Source: Kocuria soli | Lineage (GTDB): Bacteria > Actinomycetota > Actinomycetes > Actinomycetales > Micrococcaceae | NCBI RefSeq assembly: GCF_003797835.1 | Contig: NZ_RKMF01000018.1 | Span: 1-64,000, forward strand | Direction: 5' to 3' | DNA: 64,000 nt | Shown: in pieces, positions 18,613 to 30,297 of the stretch | Layout of the letters: the number at the start of each line of letters is the position of its first letter | Numbering within the stretch: the stretch's first letter is position 1 | Notes under the pieces: model-generated | The model's database searches: none | Told to the model about the DNA's origin: nothing | What the model saw: the letters and a program-made list of their open reading frames with translations, nothing else | Program-made: the position numbers and the translations under genes

Positions 18613-20099
18613 CTGCGCAAGACCACTATCAGGTTCTCGGCGTTGCCCGAACCGCTTCACAAGATGAAATCAAACGTGCATACCGCCGTGCCATGCGGAG
18701 GAACCATACGGATGTCGGTGGTTCAGCCGAGGAAACCGTAAAGATCAACCTTGCTCGCGACACGCTGGCTAACCCTCTCAAGCGCAAGGAATACGATGCT
18801 GCGCTTGCCTGTGGCGAAAAGCCGGAGCCCGGTCAGGCCACGAAGCCCAGTTCCCAGGAACCCAAGTCCGCTAGCCCCGCAGCAGACCCGCCACCAGCGT
18901 CTCGACCTTCCTGGGGGAGACGCACAAGTTGGGACGGTTCAACTCCGCCCAAGGGTCAGCAGCGACGCATGCGACGTCCGGTAGGACACCATTCACCGCA
19001 GCCCGGCACGACTGAACCGGGCGGAAGTCATTGGCGCGACGCCCCTGGTTCGGTGGCACCCGACATCAACGACGTCACCTGGCCCGCGACGGAGGGGCCG
19101 ATCCGCGTGTCCAAAGGGCGGCCCAAGTGGCTCCAGATGTCGCGGCGCACGACTTGGACGGTTGCAGCGATCATGGCTTGGACGGTGTGGGCCCTACTCC
19201 CACTTCTCCTCAGTGCGCTCGCCGCACTGGTAACTCCCCCGGACGTATCAGGGCTCTCGGGTGGCATCTCATTTCTCGTCCTGATGTGTATCCCCCTGGG
19301 CGGGATCCTAGTCACGAGGGGCGGGTGCCTGGGTAATGGATTTCACTTCCTCGGAGCGTTGTTGGGGCTGGCCATCGTGGCGGGAGCACTGCTTGGTGAT
19401 TCGTCACTGAGCAATGTCGTGGTGGCCATCTGGGTGGGCATCGGGCTTGTTCTCTACTTGGCTGCCGGTCGGCTCTGGGCCAAACCAGGACCGCGTCTTC
19501 CGCGCGATGAGGCCATTCACGAATCTGACTTGCTCAACCACTCCCACTGGGGCCAGATGCCTTTGTCTCCACTGGTTGGCGATCCCGGACTCGATGCAGC
19601 CTGCCGGTATGTGTCCCATCTGATTCAGCAGCTTCGGACTCGGATACCGGGGGTGCGCTACGTCTTGCGTCTGGGAACGGGTGAGCATGACGGGGATACT
19701 CGGATTGTGCCGTTCGCCGTTATTGCACACAGACGGATTGCGTTGGTGTACGCCACTGTGGCCACCAACGGCACCGTGTCCTGGGACAGAAGGTGCGTGG
19801 TGGAACAGGCGCCTAGTGGCAGCCGCGATGTGATCCTGGAGGACATCACCGCCGTTCCTGGGCTAATTCGGCGGTTCTTCCCGGAAGCTCGAGTTCGCAC
19901 CTGGGTGGTTGTCGTTCCCTACCCGGGGGCGCGTCCGAGCGTGCCAGCTCAGCGTGGCCCACACGCCATATCCCTGGTGGACGGGGCTGGCTTCCTGGAG
20001 TCCTGCGGTGCTTGGCTCGCCAAGGGTGAGACGGCAGTCGTTCGTCAGGACTTGGTGAGTCGTCTTGCACAGCTGAGTCGTCCATTGTCATGGACGTGA
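18609..20099 (+). CDS. Membrane J-domain protein with degenerate HPD motif
   Basis: This is a 496-residue protein. Residues 4-65 form a J domain (DHYQVLGVARTASQDEIKRA), but the essential His-Pro-Asp is His33-Thr34-Asp35, which in known J proteins would abolish DnaK stimulation. A basic, Pro/Ser-rich linker (about 70-165) follows, then three or four hydrophobic segments (about 180-295), then a soluble C-terminal domain (about 325-495) with VPFAVIAHRRIALVYATVA and RTWVVVVPYPG. The C-terminal part resembles other uncharacterised actinobacterial domains only loosely. GTG 18609 overlaps the preceding stop. Possible roles are a membrane-tethered DnaK adaptor or a protein that has reused the J fold. 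Confidence 0.75.
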   Translation: MTAQDHYQVLGVARTASQDEIKRAYRRAMRRNHTDVGGSAEETVKINLARDTLANPLKRKEYDAALACGEKPEPGQATKPSSQEPKSASPAADPPPASRPSWGRRTSWDGSTPPKGQQRRMRRPVGHHSPQPGTTEPGGSHWRDAPGSVAPDINDVTWPATEGPIRVSKGRPKWLQMSRRTTWTVAAIMAWTVWALLPLLLSALAALVTPPDVSGLSGGISFLVLMCIPLGGILVTRGGCLGNGFHFLGALLGLAIVAGALLGDSSLSNVVVAIWVGIGLVLYLAAGRLWAKPGPRLPRDEAIHESDLLNHSHWGQMPLSPLVGDPGLDAACRYVSHLIQQLRTRIPGVRYVLRLGTGEHDGDTRIVPFAVIAHRRIALVYATVATNGTVSWDRRCVVEQAPSGSRDVILEDITAVPGLIRRFFPEARVRTWVVVVPYPGARPSVPAQRGPHAISLVDGAGFLESCGAWLAKGETAVVRQDLVSRLAQLSRPLSWT

Positions 20100-20119
20100 T
20101 CACTCTGTCGTCCAGTGTC

Positions 20120-21724
20120 CTACTGCACCGGGCTCCCCGGCCCCAAGGGGATCCCGAGCGCGATCCAAACCAGGAAGAACAGGAACCACACCACCAGCAG
20201 GGCTATGGACAGCGGCAGCGTGAGTGACAACAGGGTTCCGATTCCGGCCTGGGGGAGGTAGCGCTGAATCATGCCCAGCGTCATGGCGAAGAAGGGGTTG
20301 AGCGGCGTGATGATGTTCGTCGTCGAATCGCCGATCCGGAACAGCATCTGAGTGGTCTCCGGGTTGATGCCCAGGTACATGAACATCGGCACGATCACGG
20401 GTGCCGTGAGCGTGTACTGCGCTGAGCCCGAGGTCACCAGGAGGTTCAGCACGGCGACCGCCAGCACCACACCCGCGAAGAGAACCACGGTCGGGACGTC
20501 CCCGCCTCCTAGCCACTCGGAGCCACGGATCGCCAGGACCGTGCCCATGTTGGTCCAGGCGAAATAGGCGATGAACTGGGCGGCCGCGAAGAACAGGACC
20601 AGCAAGGGAGTGACGTCCTTGAGGCCTTGTGCCATGAGTTCGGGCACGGCTGCGGGATGACGGATGGTTCGTGCGGTCACCCCGTAGGCCACGCCGGCGA
20701 TCAGGAACATGAGGCCGATCGGGCCGGAGATGTCGGTGATCAATACAGAACTCAGTGTGCCCAGTTCCGGGTCCTGACCTGCCAGCGGAGAGAACGGTAC
20801 GAACAGCAGCAGGAAGTACAACGCGGTGAAGACAGCGACGGCCACACCGGTTGCCTTGATGCCCTTGATCTCCAGGGGCGTGTAGACGCGGAGATTCTCC
20901 TGCGTCAGGGTGGGGCGATCGCCGTCGTCAATGTCCGTGGTGCCGCGCGCCTCGGCCTCCTGCTCGGCACGGTGGATCGGCTCGGTGAGTTTGGTCAGCA
21001 GGAACTCCGTGACCAGGGTGATCACGACGGCGAGCATGACGGCGGAGGCAGCAGAGAAGAAGTAGTTCGCCACTGGGGAGACCTGGTACTCGGGATCCAC
21101 CAACTGGGCCGCCGATGTCGAGATCCCACCCAGCAATGGATCTGTGAGGTTCACCAGCAGGGAGGCGTTGAACCCGGCCGAGGAGGCGGCGAAGGCCACC
21201 ACGCCACCCAGCACGGCCGACCGGCCGGCCGCCTTGAAAGCGGCAGCCCCCAACGGGATGAGGACCACGGTGATCGCATCCGAGGCGATGGATCCGGTCA
21301 CGCCGGCCAGGGCCAGAACGAAGGTCAGCCAGCGGGCGGACACCTTGGACACCACCACGCGAAGGGCGGTGTTGATCAGCCCGGAACCCTCCGCGACGGC
21401 GACCCCCAGCAGGACCGTGAGCACCACACCGAGGGGCGGGAACTCGACGAAGTTGGGAACCACCCCTTCGACGATCTGACGGAACCCAGGCGCGTTGAGC
21501 AGACTCGTGATCGTGACGACGTCCCCGCTGGCCGGGTCCGTGGCCGAAACGCCCAGGCGGGCCAGGAGCTCGGAGAGCAGGATCACCACGAAGGCCAGGA
21601 TCACGAAGATCCAGAAGGGGTGCGGCAGGCGATTGCCCACCCGCTCCACCCAGGTCAGCGACCGGGCCAGGAGACCGCCCGGTCCGGCTCCTCGGTTGAG
21701 TGCAGATGTGTTGGACGTGGCCAT
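20120..21724 (-). CDS. AbgT-family transporter
   Basis: This 534-residue membrane protein has the AbgT (p-aminobenzoyl-glutamate transporter) architecture. Landmarks are the early HPFWIFVILAFVVILLSE, the hairpin-loop phrase AASSAGFNASLLVNLTDPLL, and the second repeat with LVTSGSAQYTLTAPVIVPMF and RIGDSTTNIITPL. AbgT members either import p-aminobenzoyl-glutamate or export sulfonamides; the sequence does not decide which. ATG 21724 gives the full first segment. No aminoacyl hydrolase (abgAB) is adjacent. The stop converges with the J-domain gene 20 bases away. Confidence 0.88.
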   Translation of the reverse strand: MATSNTSALNRGAGPGGLLARSLTWVERVGNRLPHPFWIFVILAFVVILLSELLARLGVSATDPASGDVVTITSLLNAPGFRQIVEGVVPNFVEFPPLGVVLTVLLGVAVAEGSGLINTALRVVVSKVSARWLTFVLALAGVTGSIASDAITVVLIPLGAAAFKAAGRSAVLGGVVAFAASSAGFNASLLVNLTDPLLGGISTSAAQLVDPEYQVSPVANYFFSAASAVMLAVVITLVTEFLLTKLTEPIHRAEQEAEARGTTDIDDGDRPTLTQENLRVYTPLEIKGIKATGVAVAVFTALYFLLLFVPFSPLAGQDPELGTLSSVLITDISGPIGLMFLIAGVAYGVTARTIRHPAAVPELMAQGLKDVTPLLVLFFAAAQFIAYFAWTNMGTVLAIRGSEWLGGGDVPTVVLFAGVVLAVAVLNLLVTSGSAQYTLTAPVIVPMFMYLGINPETTQMLFRIGDSTTNIITPLNPFFAMTLGMIQRYLPQAGIGTLLSLTLPLSIALLVVWFLFFLVWIALGIPLGPGSPVQ

Positions 21725-21941
21725 GACAGTCACCCAGACGTTGAGAGGCAATTGCGTGCGTCTGCACGCAGCTTCCGTGGGGACGACCGTATCAGTGCTG
21801 ATGAACAGGGGTGAGAAACCCTCGAGGCAGGTCAAGCCGGGCTGATCTCCCCGGCGAAAATTTCTCGAGAAGAATTTGCAGAACTCGCGTCACGATTTCC
21901 CGGGTGCCCCGTCTAACCATCGAGAGCCGCACAAGGTTCTC

Positions 21942-22153
21942 GCACCATCGGTGCAGGAGAGATGCAGTTGTCCCTCGCCACGGCGAGGTTGACGCAGCCG
22001 GTCCGAGTGGGTGGCGGTGGGCACCGCGACTGATACCGGGCCGGTGGTCGAGGCGGTTGGGGCCGCCTCGACGCGGCGCACGGTCAGGCAGAGGCCGGGC
22101 GCTGGGCCCGGAGGCGTGGGACCTGGGAGAGGGGTCCGCGCCTCCGGGTTTTT
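21942..22153 (+). ncRNA. Candidate structured RNA ending in a strong terminator
   Basis: The 463-base gap 21725-22187 between two minus-strand genes has no convincing ORF. On the plus strand it holds a run of hairpins: GCACC/GGTGC (21942-21954), CCTCGCC/GGCGAGG (21973-21988), TCGAGGCGG/CCGCCTCGA (22048-22071) and finally CCCGGAGGCG (22107-22116) pairing with CGCCTCCGGG (22139-22148), followed by TTTTT at 22149-22153. The last is the best intrinsic terminator in the window and points away from both neighbours' direction of transcription. A small RNA is a reasonable reading; a lost gene or a 5' leader of abgT on the other strand are alternatives. RNase P, tmRNA and SRP RNA signatures were looked for and not seen. 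Confidence 0.35.
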
Positions 22154-22187
22154 CCAATGGCCTGGGGCCTCCTGGGTGGACTGACGC

Positions 22188-23360
22188 TCAGTCCTGTGCT
22201 GACCGTTGATCCGGCAGCCGTGCTCCCGAAGCCGTGTCGAACAGGTGGATCCGGTTCGGAGCGGGGGCCGCCCAAACGGTTTCACCGGAGGCGACCCGGC
22301 TCCTTCCCGCAGTTCGTACCACGATGGTGTTCGCAGACGACGCCTCTTCCTCAGATGTCTCGGCCTCCACTGCGGACGAGTGTGTGGTCACGATCTGGTT
22401 GGCCATGGTGACGGGAGCGAGCGCCCCGTAGAGGTAGGCATCTGCCCCCAGTTCTTCGACGACGTCGACGCTGATCGGCAGCCCTTGGCCCTCCTCGCCG
22501 ACCTTCAGGTCCTCGGGACGGATGCCGATGGTGACTTCGTTCCCCGTGACAGCCGCACGCTGATCCTCGGTCAACCGGATCTTGGTGGAGCCGAGTTGGA
22601 GGACGCCGTCGTTGTCCGGGGTGGCCCGGAAGAGGTTCATGGCCGGTGATCCGATGAAGCCGGCCACGAATTCGTTCGCGGGGTGGTCGTAGAGTTCGGC
22701 AGGCGTGTCGACCTGCATGAGCAGCCCGTCCTTGAGCACCGCGACGCGGTCGCCCATGGTCATGGCCTCGGTCTGGTCGTGGGTCACGTACACGGTGGTC
22801 ACCCCCAGTTTGCGGGTCAGCGACGCGATCTGCGTACGGGTCTGAACACGTAGCTTGGCGTCCAGGTTGGACAGCGGCTCGTCCATCAGGAACACCTGCG
22901 GAGAGCGCACGATCGCCCGCCCCATGGCGACGCGTTGGCGCTGACCACCGGACAGGGCCTTCGGCTTGCGGTCCAGGAATTCGCTGAGGTCCAGGATCTT
23001 GGCCGCTTCCTCCACCTGCCGGCGGCGTTCGTTGGCAGGGACCTTGGCGATCTTCAGGGCGAACCCCATGTTCTCGGCCACGGTCATGTGCGGGTAGAGC
23101 GCGTAGTTCTGGAACACCATGGCGATGTCCCGGTCACGGGGATCCACATCGGTGACGTCCCGCTCACCGATCCGGATCGATCCGCGGGTAACGTCCTCCA
23201 ATCCGGCGAGCATGCGCAGCGTGGTGGATTTGCCGCAGCCGGAGGGGCCGACGAGGACCAGGAATTCGCCGTCGGCAATCTCCAGATCGAGATCGGAGAC
23301 CGAGGGGCTGTCGGCCCCCGGGTACTGACAGGTCACGCGGTCATAAGTGACTGTAGCCAT
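22188..23360 (-). CDS. MalK/MsmK-type sugar ABC transporter ATPase
   Basis: This 390-residue ATPase of the carbohydrate-uptake type has Walker A GPSGCGKST (residues 38-46), signature ALSGGQRQRVAMGRA, Walker B VFLMDEPLSNLDA, and a C-terminal regulatory domain (about 235-390) with IGIRPEDL. The two sugar permeases 5 kb away have no ATPase of their own, so this protein probably energises them, as multitasking MsmK proteins do. ATG 23360 is used; the frame continues upstream without homology. It is divergent from lacZ, and both face GAACAT-type operators. Confidence 0.92.
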   Translation of the reverse strand: MATVTYDRVTCQYPGADSPSVSDLDLEIADGEFLVLVGPSGCGKSTTLRMLAGLEDVTRGSIRIGERDVTDVDPRDRDIAMVFQNYALYPHMTVAENMGFALKIAKVPANERRRQVEEAAKILDLSEFLDRKPKALSGGQRQRVAMGRAIVRSPQVFLMDEPLSNLDAKLRVQTRTQIASLTRKLGVTTVYVTHDQTEAMTMGDRVAVLKDGLLMQVDTPAELYDHPANEFVAGFIGSPAMNLFRATPDNDGVLQLGSTKIRLTEDQRAAVTGNEVTIGIRPEDLKVGEEGQGLPISVDVVEELGADAYLYGALAPVTMANQIVTTHSSAVEAETSEEEASSANTIVVRTAGRSRVASGETVWAAPAPNRIHLFDTASGARLPDQRSAQD

Positions 23361-23441
23361 CGTGATGTCTCGCTTTCTTTCCCGGCAGGTACGCGCCGGA
23401 CGATCCGTTGGAAAGAGGGTGTGGCGTGGGCCACATGATCG

Positions 23442-23480
23442 ACTATACATCTGGCGGCGTTGAATGGTAGAAAATGTTCG
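23442..23480 (-). promoter_or_regulatory. malK-side promoter with GAACAT half-site
   Basis: On the minus strand, TATAGT (23447 down to 23442) resembles a -10 element for the ATPase gene. The half-site CGAACAT, read on the plus strand as ATGTTCG at 23474-23480, lies at or just upstream of the expected -35. The same heptamer recurs in the lacZ and alpha-galactosidase promoters. The 328-base divergent gap 23361-23688 contains no gene. Confidence 0.45.
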
Positions 23481-23556
23481 AAAATTACTTGGTTCTTGCG
23501 GCATCAGATTGCGGGTCTGCCCCTGATTTCAGGGGTTGAGAACACCGGGGGTCTGA

Positions 23557-26838
<3,282 letters not shown>

Positions 26839-26861
26839 AAGGTCGACAGACCTGGTTGCCC

Positions 26862-26909
26862 GGTGTTCGCTGCGGGGGCGGGCACAAGCTCGCCTCCGCA
26901 GCGCACACC
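26862..26909. terminator. Bidirectional terminator between lacZ and the sugar-binding gene
   Basis: GGTGTTCGCTGCGGGGGCG (26862-26880) pairs with CGCCTCCGCAGCGCACACC (26891-26909), with two mismatched positions and a ten-base loop. It lies between two convergent genes and has no U-tail. Confidence 0.7.
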
Positions 26910-26917
26910 GCGGATCG

Positions 26918-28345
26918 CTACTGCTCCTCGGTGAGGAACAGGTCGTTGATCGCCCCGTTGATCGGGTCAAGGACTTCTCCCGACGGTGGCCGGTCGGACC
27001 AGATCTCCTGGAATGCGGGTGTGGTCAACGCGGTGACATCCGCGCCGTGGCTGGTGATGGGCAGGTAGAAGGTTTCACCTTCGTCCACCGGGTCCGTGAA
27101 GGCCGAGGTGTCAAAACCCTGCTCGGTCCAGATCTCCTCCGTGCGCGCCACCGAGTCGTTGCGCGCCGGGAACACCACTCCGGCTTCGGCCACCACGGAC
27201 TGGCACTTCTTGGAGCCCAGGAAGGCCACCCACTCGGCTGCCACCTCCGGGTCATCGGCGTCAGACGAAATCGAATCGGCCAGACCGTTGATCACGGTGG
27301 GTGCCGTGCCGTTGGGGCCTTCAGGCATGCGGGCCGTGCCGATGTCGAATTCCTCTGAACCCGCATACGCCGGCACCATCCAGGACCCGTCGGCCACCAT
27401 GGCCACGGATCCGGACATCAACTGGCTCAAGGTTCCGTCGTCCTGGTTGAACTGCCCGTACTTGGGCATGTAGCCCTTGTCCGAAAGCCCGAAATACCAG
27501 TCCAGGGTTTCGTGCAGGGCGGGGTCGTCGTAGTTGTACTCGGTGCCCCACAGGGGTTGGTCGGTGGCTTCCCACCCGGCGCCGTTGGCGAACGGCCCCC
27601 ACTGGCCCTGACCGGAGTTGCCACCTCCGGGGTCGGACAGGCCCAGGCCGTAGACGGCCACGTTGTCCTTGTCGAACCCGGGCTCGTCGCCGCGGACACC
27701 GTTTTCGTCCACGGTCAGGTGGGCCACCATGTCCTCGAAGCTCCCACCGTCCTGGGGGTTCCACTTGAGGTTGCCCAGTTCATCGGGCGTGACCCCGGCC
27801 TCCTTGAGCTCGGTGTCGTTGTAGAACAGGGCGATGGTGTCCCAGTCCTTGGGGCTGCCGTACTGGTGGCCGTCCGCGCCGGTCCAGATGTCCATGAGCC
27901 CCTCGGCGTACTCCGATTCCTCCTGGCCCGCAGTGGCTTCCTGCTCGTCCAGAGGCATCAACACCTCCAGATCCGCGTACTGCGGATAGCGGGACACATG
28001 GTTCACGAACACATCCGGTCCCGTGTCGGCCAGGAACCCGGCTGTGAGCCGCTGCCAGTAGTCGTCCCAGCCGGTCTGGGTGATGTTGACCTTGTACTGA
28101 GGATTTTCCTTCTCGAACAGGTCCGCGCACTCCTGATAGGCGGGAAGCTGCTGGGTGTCCCACATCCAGTAGTCGATCACGTTGCTGTCGCCCTGTTCCT
28201 GGCCGCAGCCACTGAGGAGCAGCCCCGCCGTCGTGGCAATGGCGGCGGTACTGAGCCACCGCGACCGGGAGGGTCGAGTGCGTCGTGAGCCGGGGTCCGA
28301 GGTCGACAGGGGTCGGCCAGTGCGGGTGAAAATGCTGTATTTCAT
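26918..28345 (-). CDS. Sugar ABC transporter substrate-binding lipoprotein
   Basis: This 475-residue extracellular binding protein (family 1) for a di- or oligosaccharide has an extended basic N-terminus, a hydrophobic stretch and lipobox LLSGC (Cys near residue 47). The mature part begins with VIDYWMWDTQQ and contains FLADTGPDVFVNHV and MSGSVAMVADGSWMVPAY, typical of galactoside or maltoside binders. It is last in the order alpha-galactosidase, permease, permease, binding protein. The ligand is probably an alpha- or beta-galactoside; sequence alone does not settle it. Confidence 0.9.
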   Translation of the reverse strand: MKYSIFTRTGRPLSTSDPGSRRTRPSRSRWLSTAAIATTAGLLLSGCGQEQGDSNVIDYWMWDTQQLPAYQECADLFEKENPQYKVNITQTGWDDYWQRLTAGFLADTGPDVFVNHVSRYPQYADLEVLMPLDEQEATAGQEESEYAEGLMDIWTGADGHQYGSPKDWDTIALFYNDTELKEAGVTPDELGNLKWNPQDGGSFEDMVAHLTVDENGVRGDEPGFDKDNVAVYGLGLSDPGGGNSGQGQWGPFANGAGWEATDQPLWGTEYNYDDPALHETLDWYFGLSDKGYMPKYGQFNQDDGTLSQLMSGSVAMVADGSWMVPAYAGSEEFDIGTARMPEGPNGTAPTVINGLADSISSDADDPEVAAEWVAFLGSKKCQSVVAEAGVVFPARNDSVARTEEIWTEQGFDTSAFTDPVDEGETFYLPITSHGADVTALTTPAFQEIWSDRPPSGEVLDPINGAINDLFLTEEQ

Positions 28346-28357
28346 GGTCCGAAGTCC

Positions 28358-29317
28358 TTACTTGATGCCCGAGAAGCCGATCGAGTTCACGATGCGGCGG
28401 GCGAACGCCATGAACAGGAGGAACATGGGCAGCGCCGCGATCAAGGACGCCGCCATGAGCCCGGCCCAGTCGGTGCCTGACTGCGGGGACTGGGCGCGGA
28501 AGACTCCGAGCGCCACCGTCAGGACACGTGACGAGTCGGTGTAGGAGACCATCAGCGGCCAGAAGTAGTCGTTCCACGCCGTCATGTACGTGAGGATCGA
28601 CAGGGTCGCGATGGGGGAGGCGGCCAAGGGGAGGATGACCTTGAAGAAGGTCCCGATTCTTGAGGCACCGTCCAGGCGGGCAGCCTCTTCGATCTCCATC
28701 GGGATGCCCATGAAGAACTGTCGCAGGAAGAACACGGCGAACGGGGTCATGAACATCGTCGGCAGTGCGATGCCCAGGACGGTGTCGATCAACCCCAATT
28801 GCTTGATCAACACGAAGTTCGGCAACAGCGTGAACACGGTCGGCACCATGAGCCCCGCCAGGAACAGGGCAAACACCTTGTCCCGGCCCTTCCAGCGCAG
28901 GCGGGCGAACGCGTAGGCCGCCATCGCGGAGAACAGGACCTGGCACACGGTGACCAGCGTGGCGACCATGACCGAGTTCAACAGGTAGCGCCAGAAGTTG
29001 AGCTCGGCACCCGAGCCACCTTCGGCCAAGGCCTCGTCGGTCGACTGCATCCCCAGCACGCGTTCGAAGGCGCCCGTGGTGAACTCGGGTGGTGTCAACG
29101 AACCGGGTTCGCTGAGCAGCCCGGGGTTCGTGGACAAGGCTGTTCGCAGAATCCAGTAGAACGGCAGCATGGTGATCAGCAGGATCACGATCATGACCGC
29201 CCACGCCAGGACCTTGCCCGGCGTCGGCAGCTTGCGTCGTCGTCGAACCTCGGCCCGCTCGGGCGGGTTCGTCAGGGGCTCAACGGAATCCGTGGGTGTG
29301 ACGGGTGTCGTGCTCAT
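28358..29317 (-). CDS. Sugar ABC transporter permease, MalG type
   Basis: This 319-residue inner-membrane permease has six hydrophobic segments and the EAA loop EIEEAARLDGASRIGTFFK, which docks on the ATPase. A polar N-terminal tail of about 35 residues precedes the first segment. It lies 12 bases upstream of the binding-protein gene and 27 bases downstream of the partner permease. Confidence 0.92.
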   Translation of the reverse strand: MSTTPVTPTDSVEPLTNPPERAEVRRRRKLPTPGKVLAWAVMIVILLITMLPFYWILRTALSTNPGLLSEPGSLTPPEFTTGAFERVLGMQSTDEALAEGGSGAELNFWRYLLNSVMVATLVTVCQVLFSAMAAYAFARLRWKGRDKVFALFLAGLMVPTVFTLLPNFVLIKQLGLIDTVLGIALPTMFMTPFAVFFLRQFFMGIPMEIEEAARLDGASRIGTFFKVILPLAASPIATLSILTYMTAWNDYFWPLMVSYTDSSRVLTVALGVFRAQSPQSGTDWAGLMAASLIAALPMFLLFMAFARRIVNSIGFSGIK

Positions 29318-29344
29318 GGCTCAGCTCCTTCCTGTCCGGCCGTT

Positions 29345-30289
29345 TCAGCCCATGTCCGACGTGTCCGCGCGGGACAGGCGGTACTGGATGACGGTGATGA
29401 TGCCCAGAACGATCAGCAGCCCCACGGACATCGCGGAGGCGTAACCGAACTGGAAGCGGTCGAAGGCCATGTCATAGATGTACAACTGCAGGACGTTCGT
29501 GGCGTTCGCGGGTCCACCGGCAGTGGTCACGGCCACGGTGTCGAAAACCTGGAACGAGCCGATGATGGTCATGATCAGGACCAGCGCCATGATCGGTCGG
29601 AGCAACGGCAGGGTCACGGAGAAGAAGGTCCGGACCTCACCTGCCCCGTCCAGGCGGGCGGCTTCGTACACGCTGGCCGGCAGGGTCTGCAGCCCCGCAA
29701 AGATCAACAAGGCCGTGTATCCCATGTGTCGCCAGACATTGACCAGGGCGATCGTCGGGATGGCCCATGCGCTGTCCGTGAAGAAGCCGATGGGGTCGAT
29801 CCCGAGCCAGCTCAGAATCTGATTGCCGACGCCGAACTGCGTGTCCAGGATCCAGACCCACACCAGGCCGGCCACCACGTTGGACACCAGGTACGGGGTC
29901 AGCACCAGACCGCGCAGCAGGGTTGACTGGGTGAGGCGGTACATCAGCAACGCGATGATCATGGCGACCACGGTCTGAATGCCGATGTTGAGCACCACGT
30001 AGTAGACGGTGGTCTTCATGGAGTCCCAGAAGATGGGATCCGCGATCAGCCGTCGATAGTTGGCCAAACCGACGAACTCGGCCGGGGTCAGCAGGTTGTA
30101 GTCGGTGAAGCTCAACCAGATTCCACGGATCAAGGGCCACAGCAGGAAGACGCCCAGGCCAAGCGCCGCGGGGGCGATGAACATCAGCGCCACGCGGGTG
30201 TCGTCGCGGCGCTTTCGAGGCGGCGATTGAGCCTCCGTGGCGGTGCTCGACGATGCCCGGGGCCCTGTCGAGGGCGATACAGCGGTCAT
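29345..30289 (-). CDS. Sugar ABC transporter permease, MalF type
   Basis: This 314-residue permease is the partner of the MalG-type protein. The EAA loop reads SVYEAARLDGAGEVRTFFS, and the first segment is ALMFIAPAALGLGVFLLWP. ATG 30289 is chosen because it lies eight bases after the alpha-galactosidase stop and leaves a normal short N-terminal tail; a longer reading would run into that gene. No ATPase gene lies in this operon. Confidence 0.92.
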   Translation of the reverse strand: MTAVSPSTGPRASSSTATEAQSPPRKRRDDTRVALMFIAPAALGLGVFLLWPLIRGIWLSFTDYNLLTPAEFVGLANYRRLIADPIFWDSMKTTVYYVVLNIGIQTVVAMIIALLMYRLTQSTLLRGLVLTPYLVSNVVAGLVWVWILDTQFGVGNQILSWLGIDPIGFFTDSAWAIPTIALVNVWRHMGYTALLIFAGLQTLPASVYEAARLDGAGEVRTFFSVTLPLLRPIMALVLIMTIIGSFQVFDTVAVTTAGGPANATNVLQLYIYDMAFDRFQFGYASAMSVGLLIVLGIITVIQYRLSRADTSDMG

Positions 30290-30297
30290 GACTTTCC

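Noticed and set aside
21890-22153. RNase P, tmRNA or 4.5S RNA in the hairpin-rich gap
   Set aside because: The conserved sequence blocks of these RNAs were not found; only a generic structured RNA is suggested.
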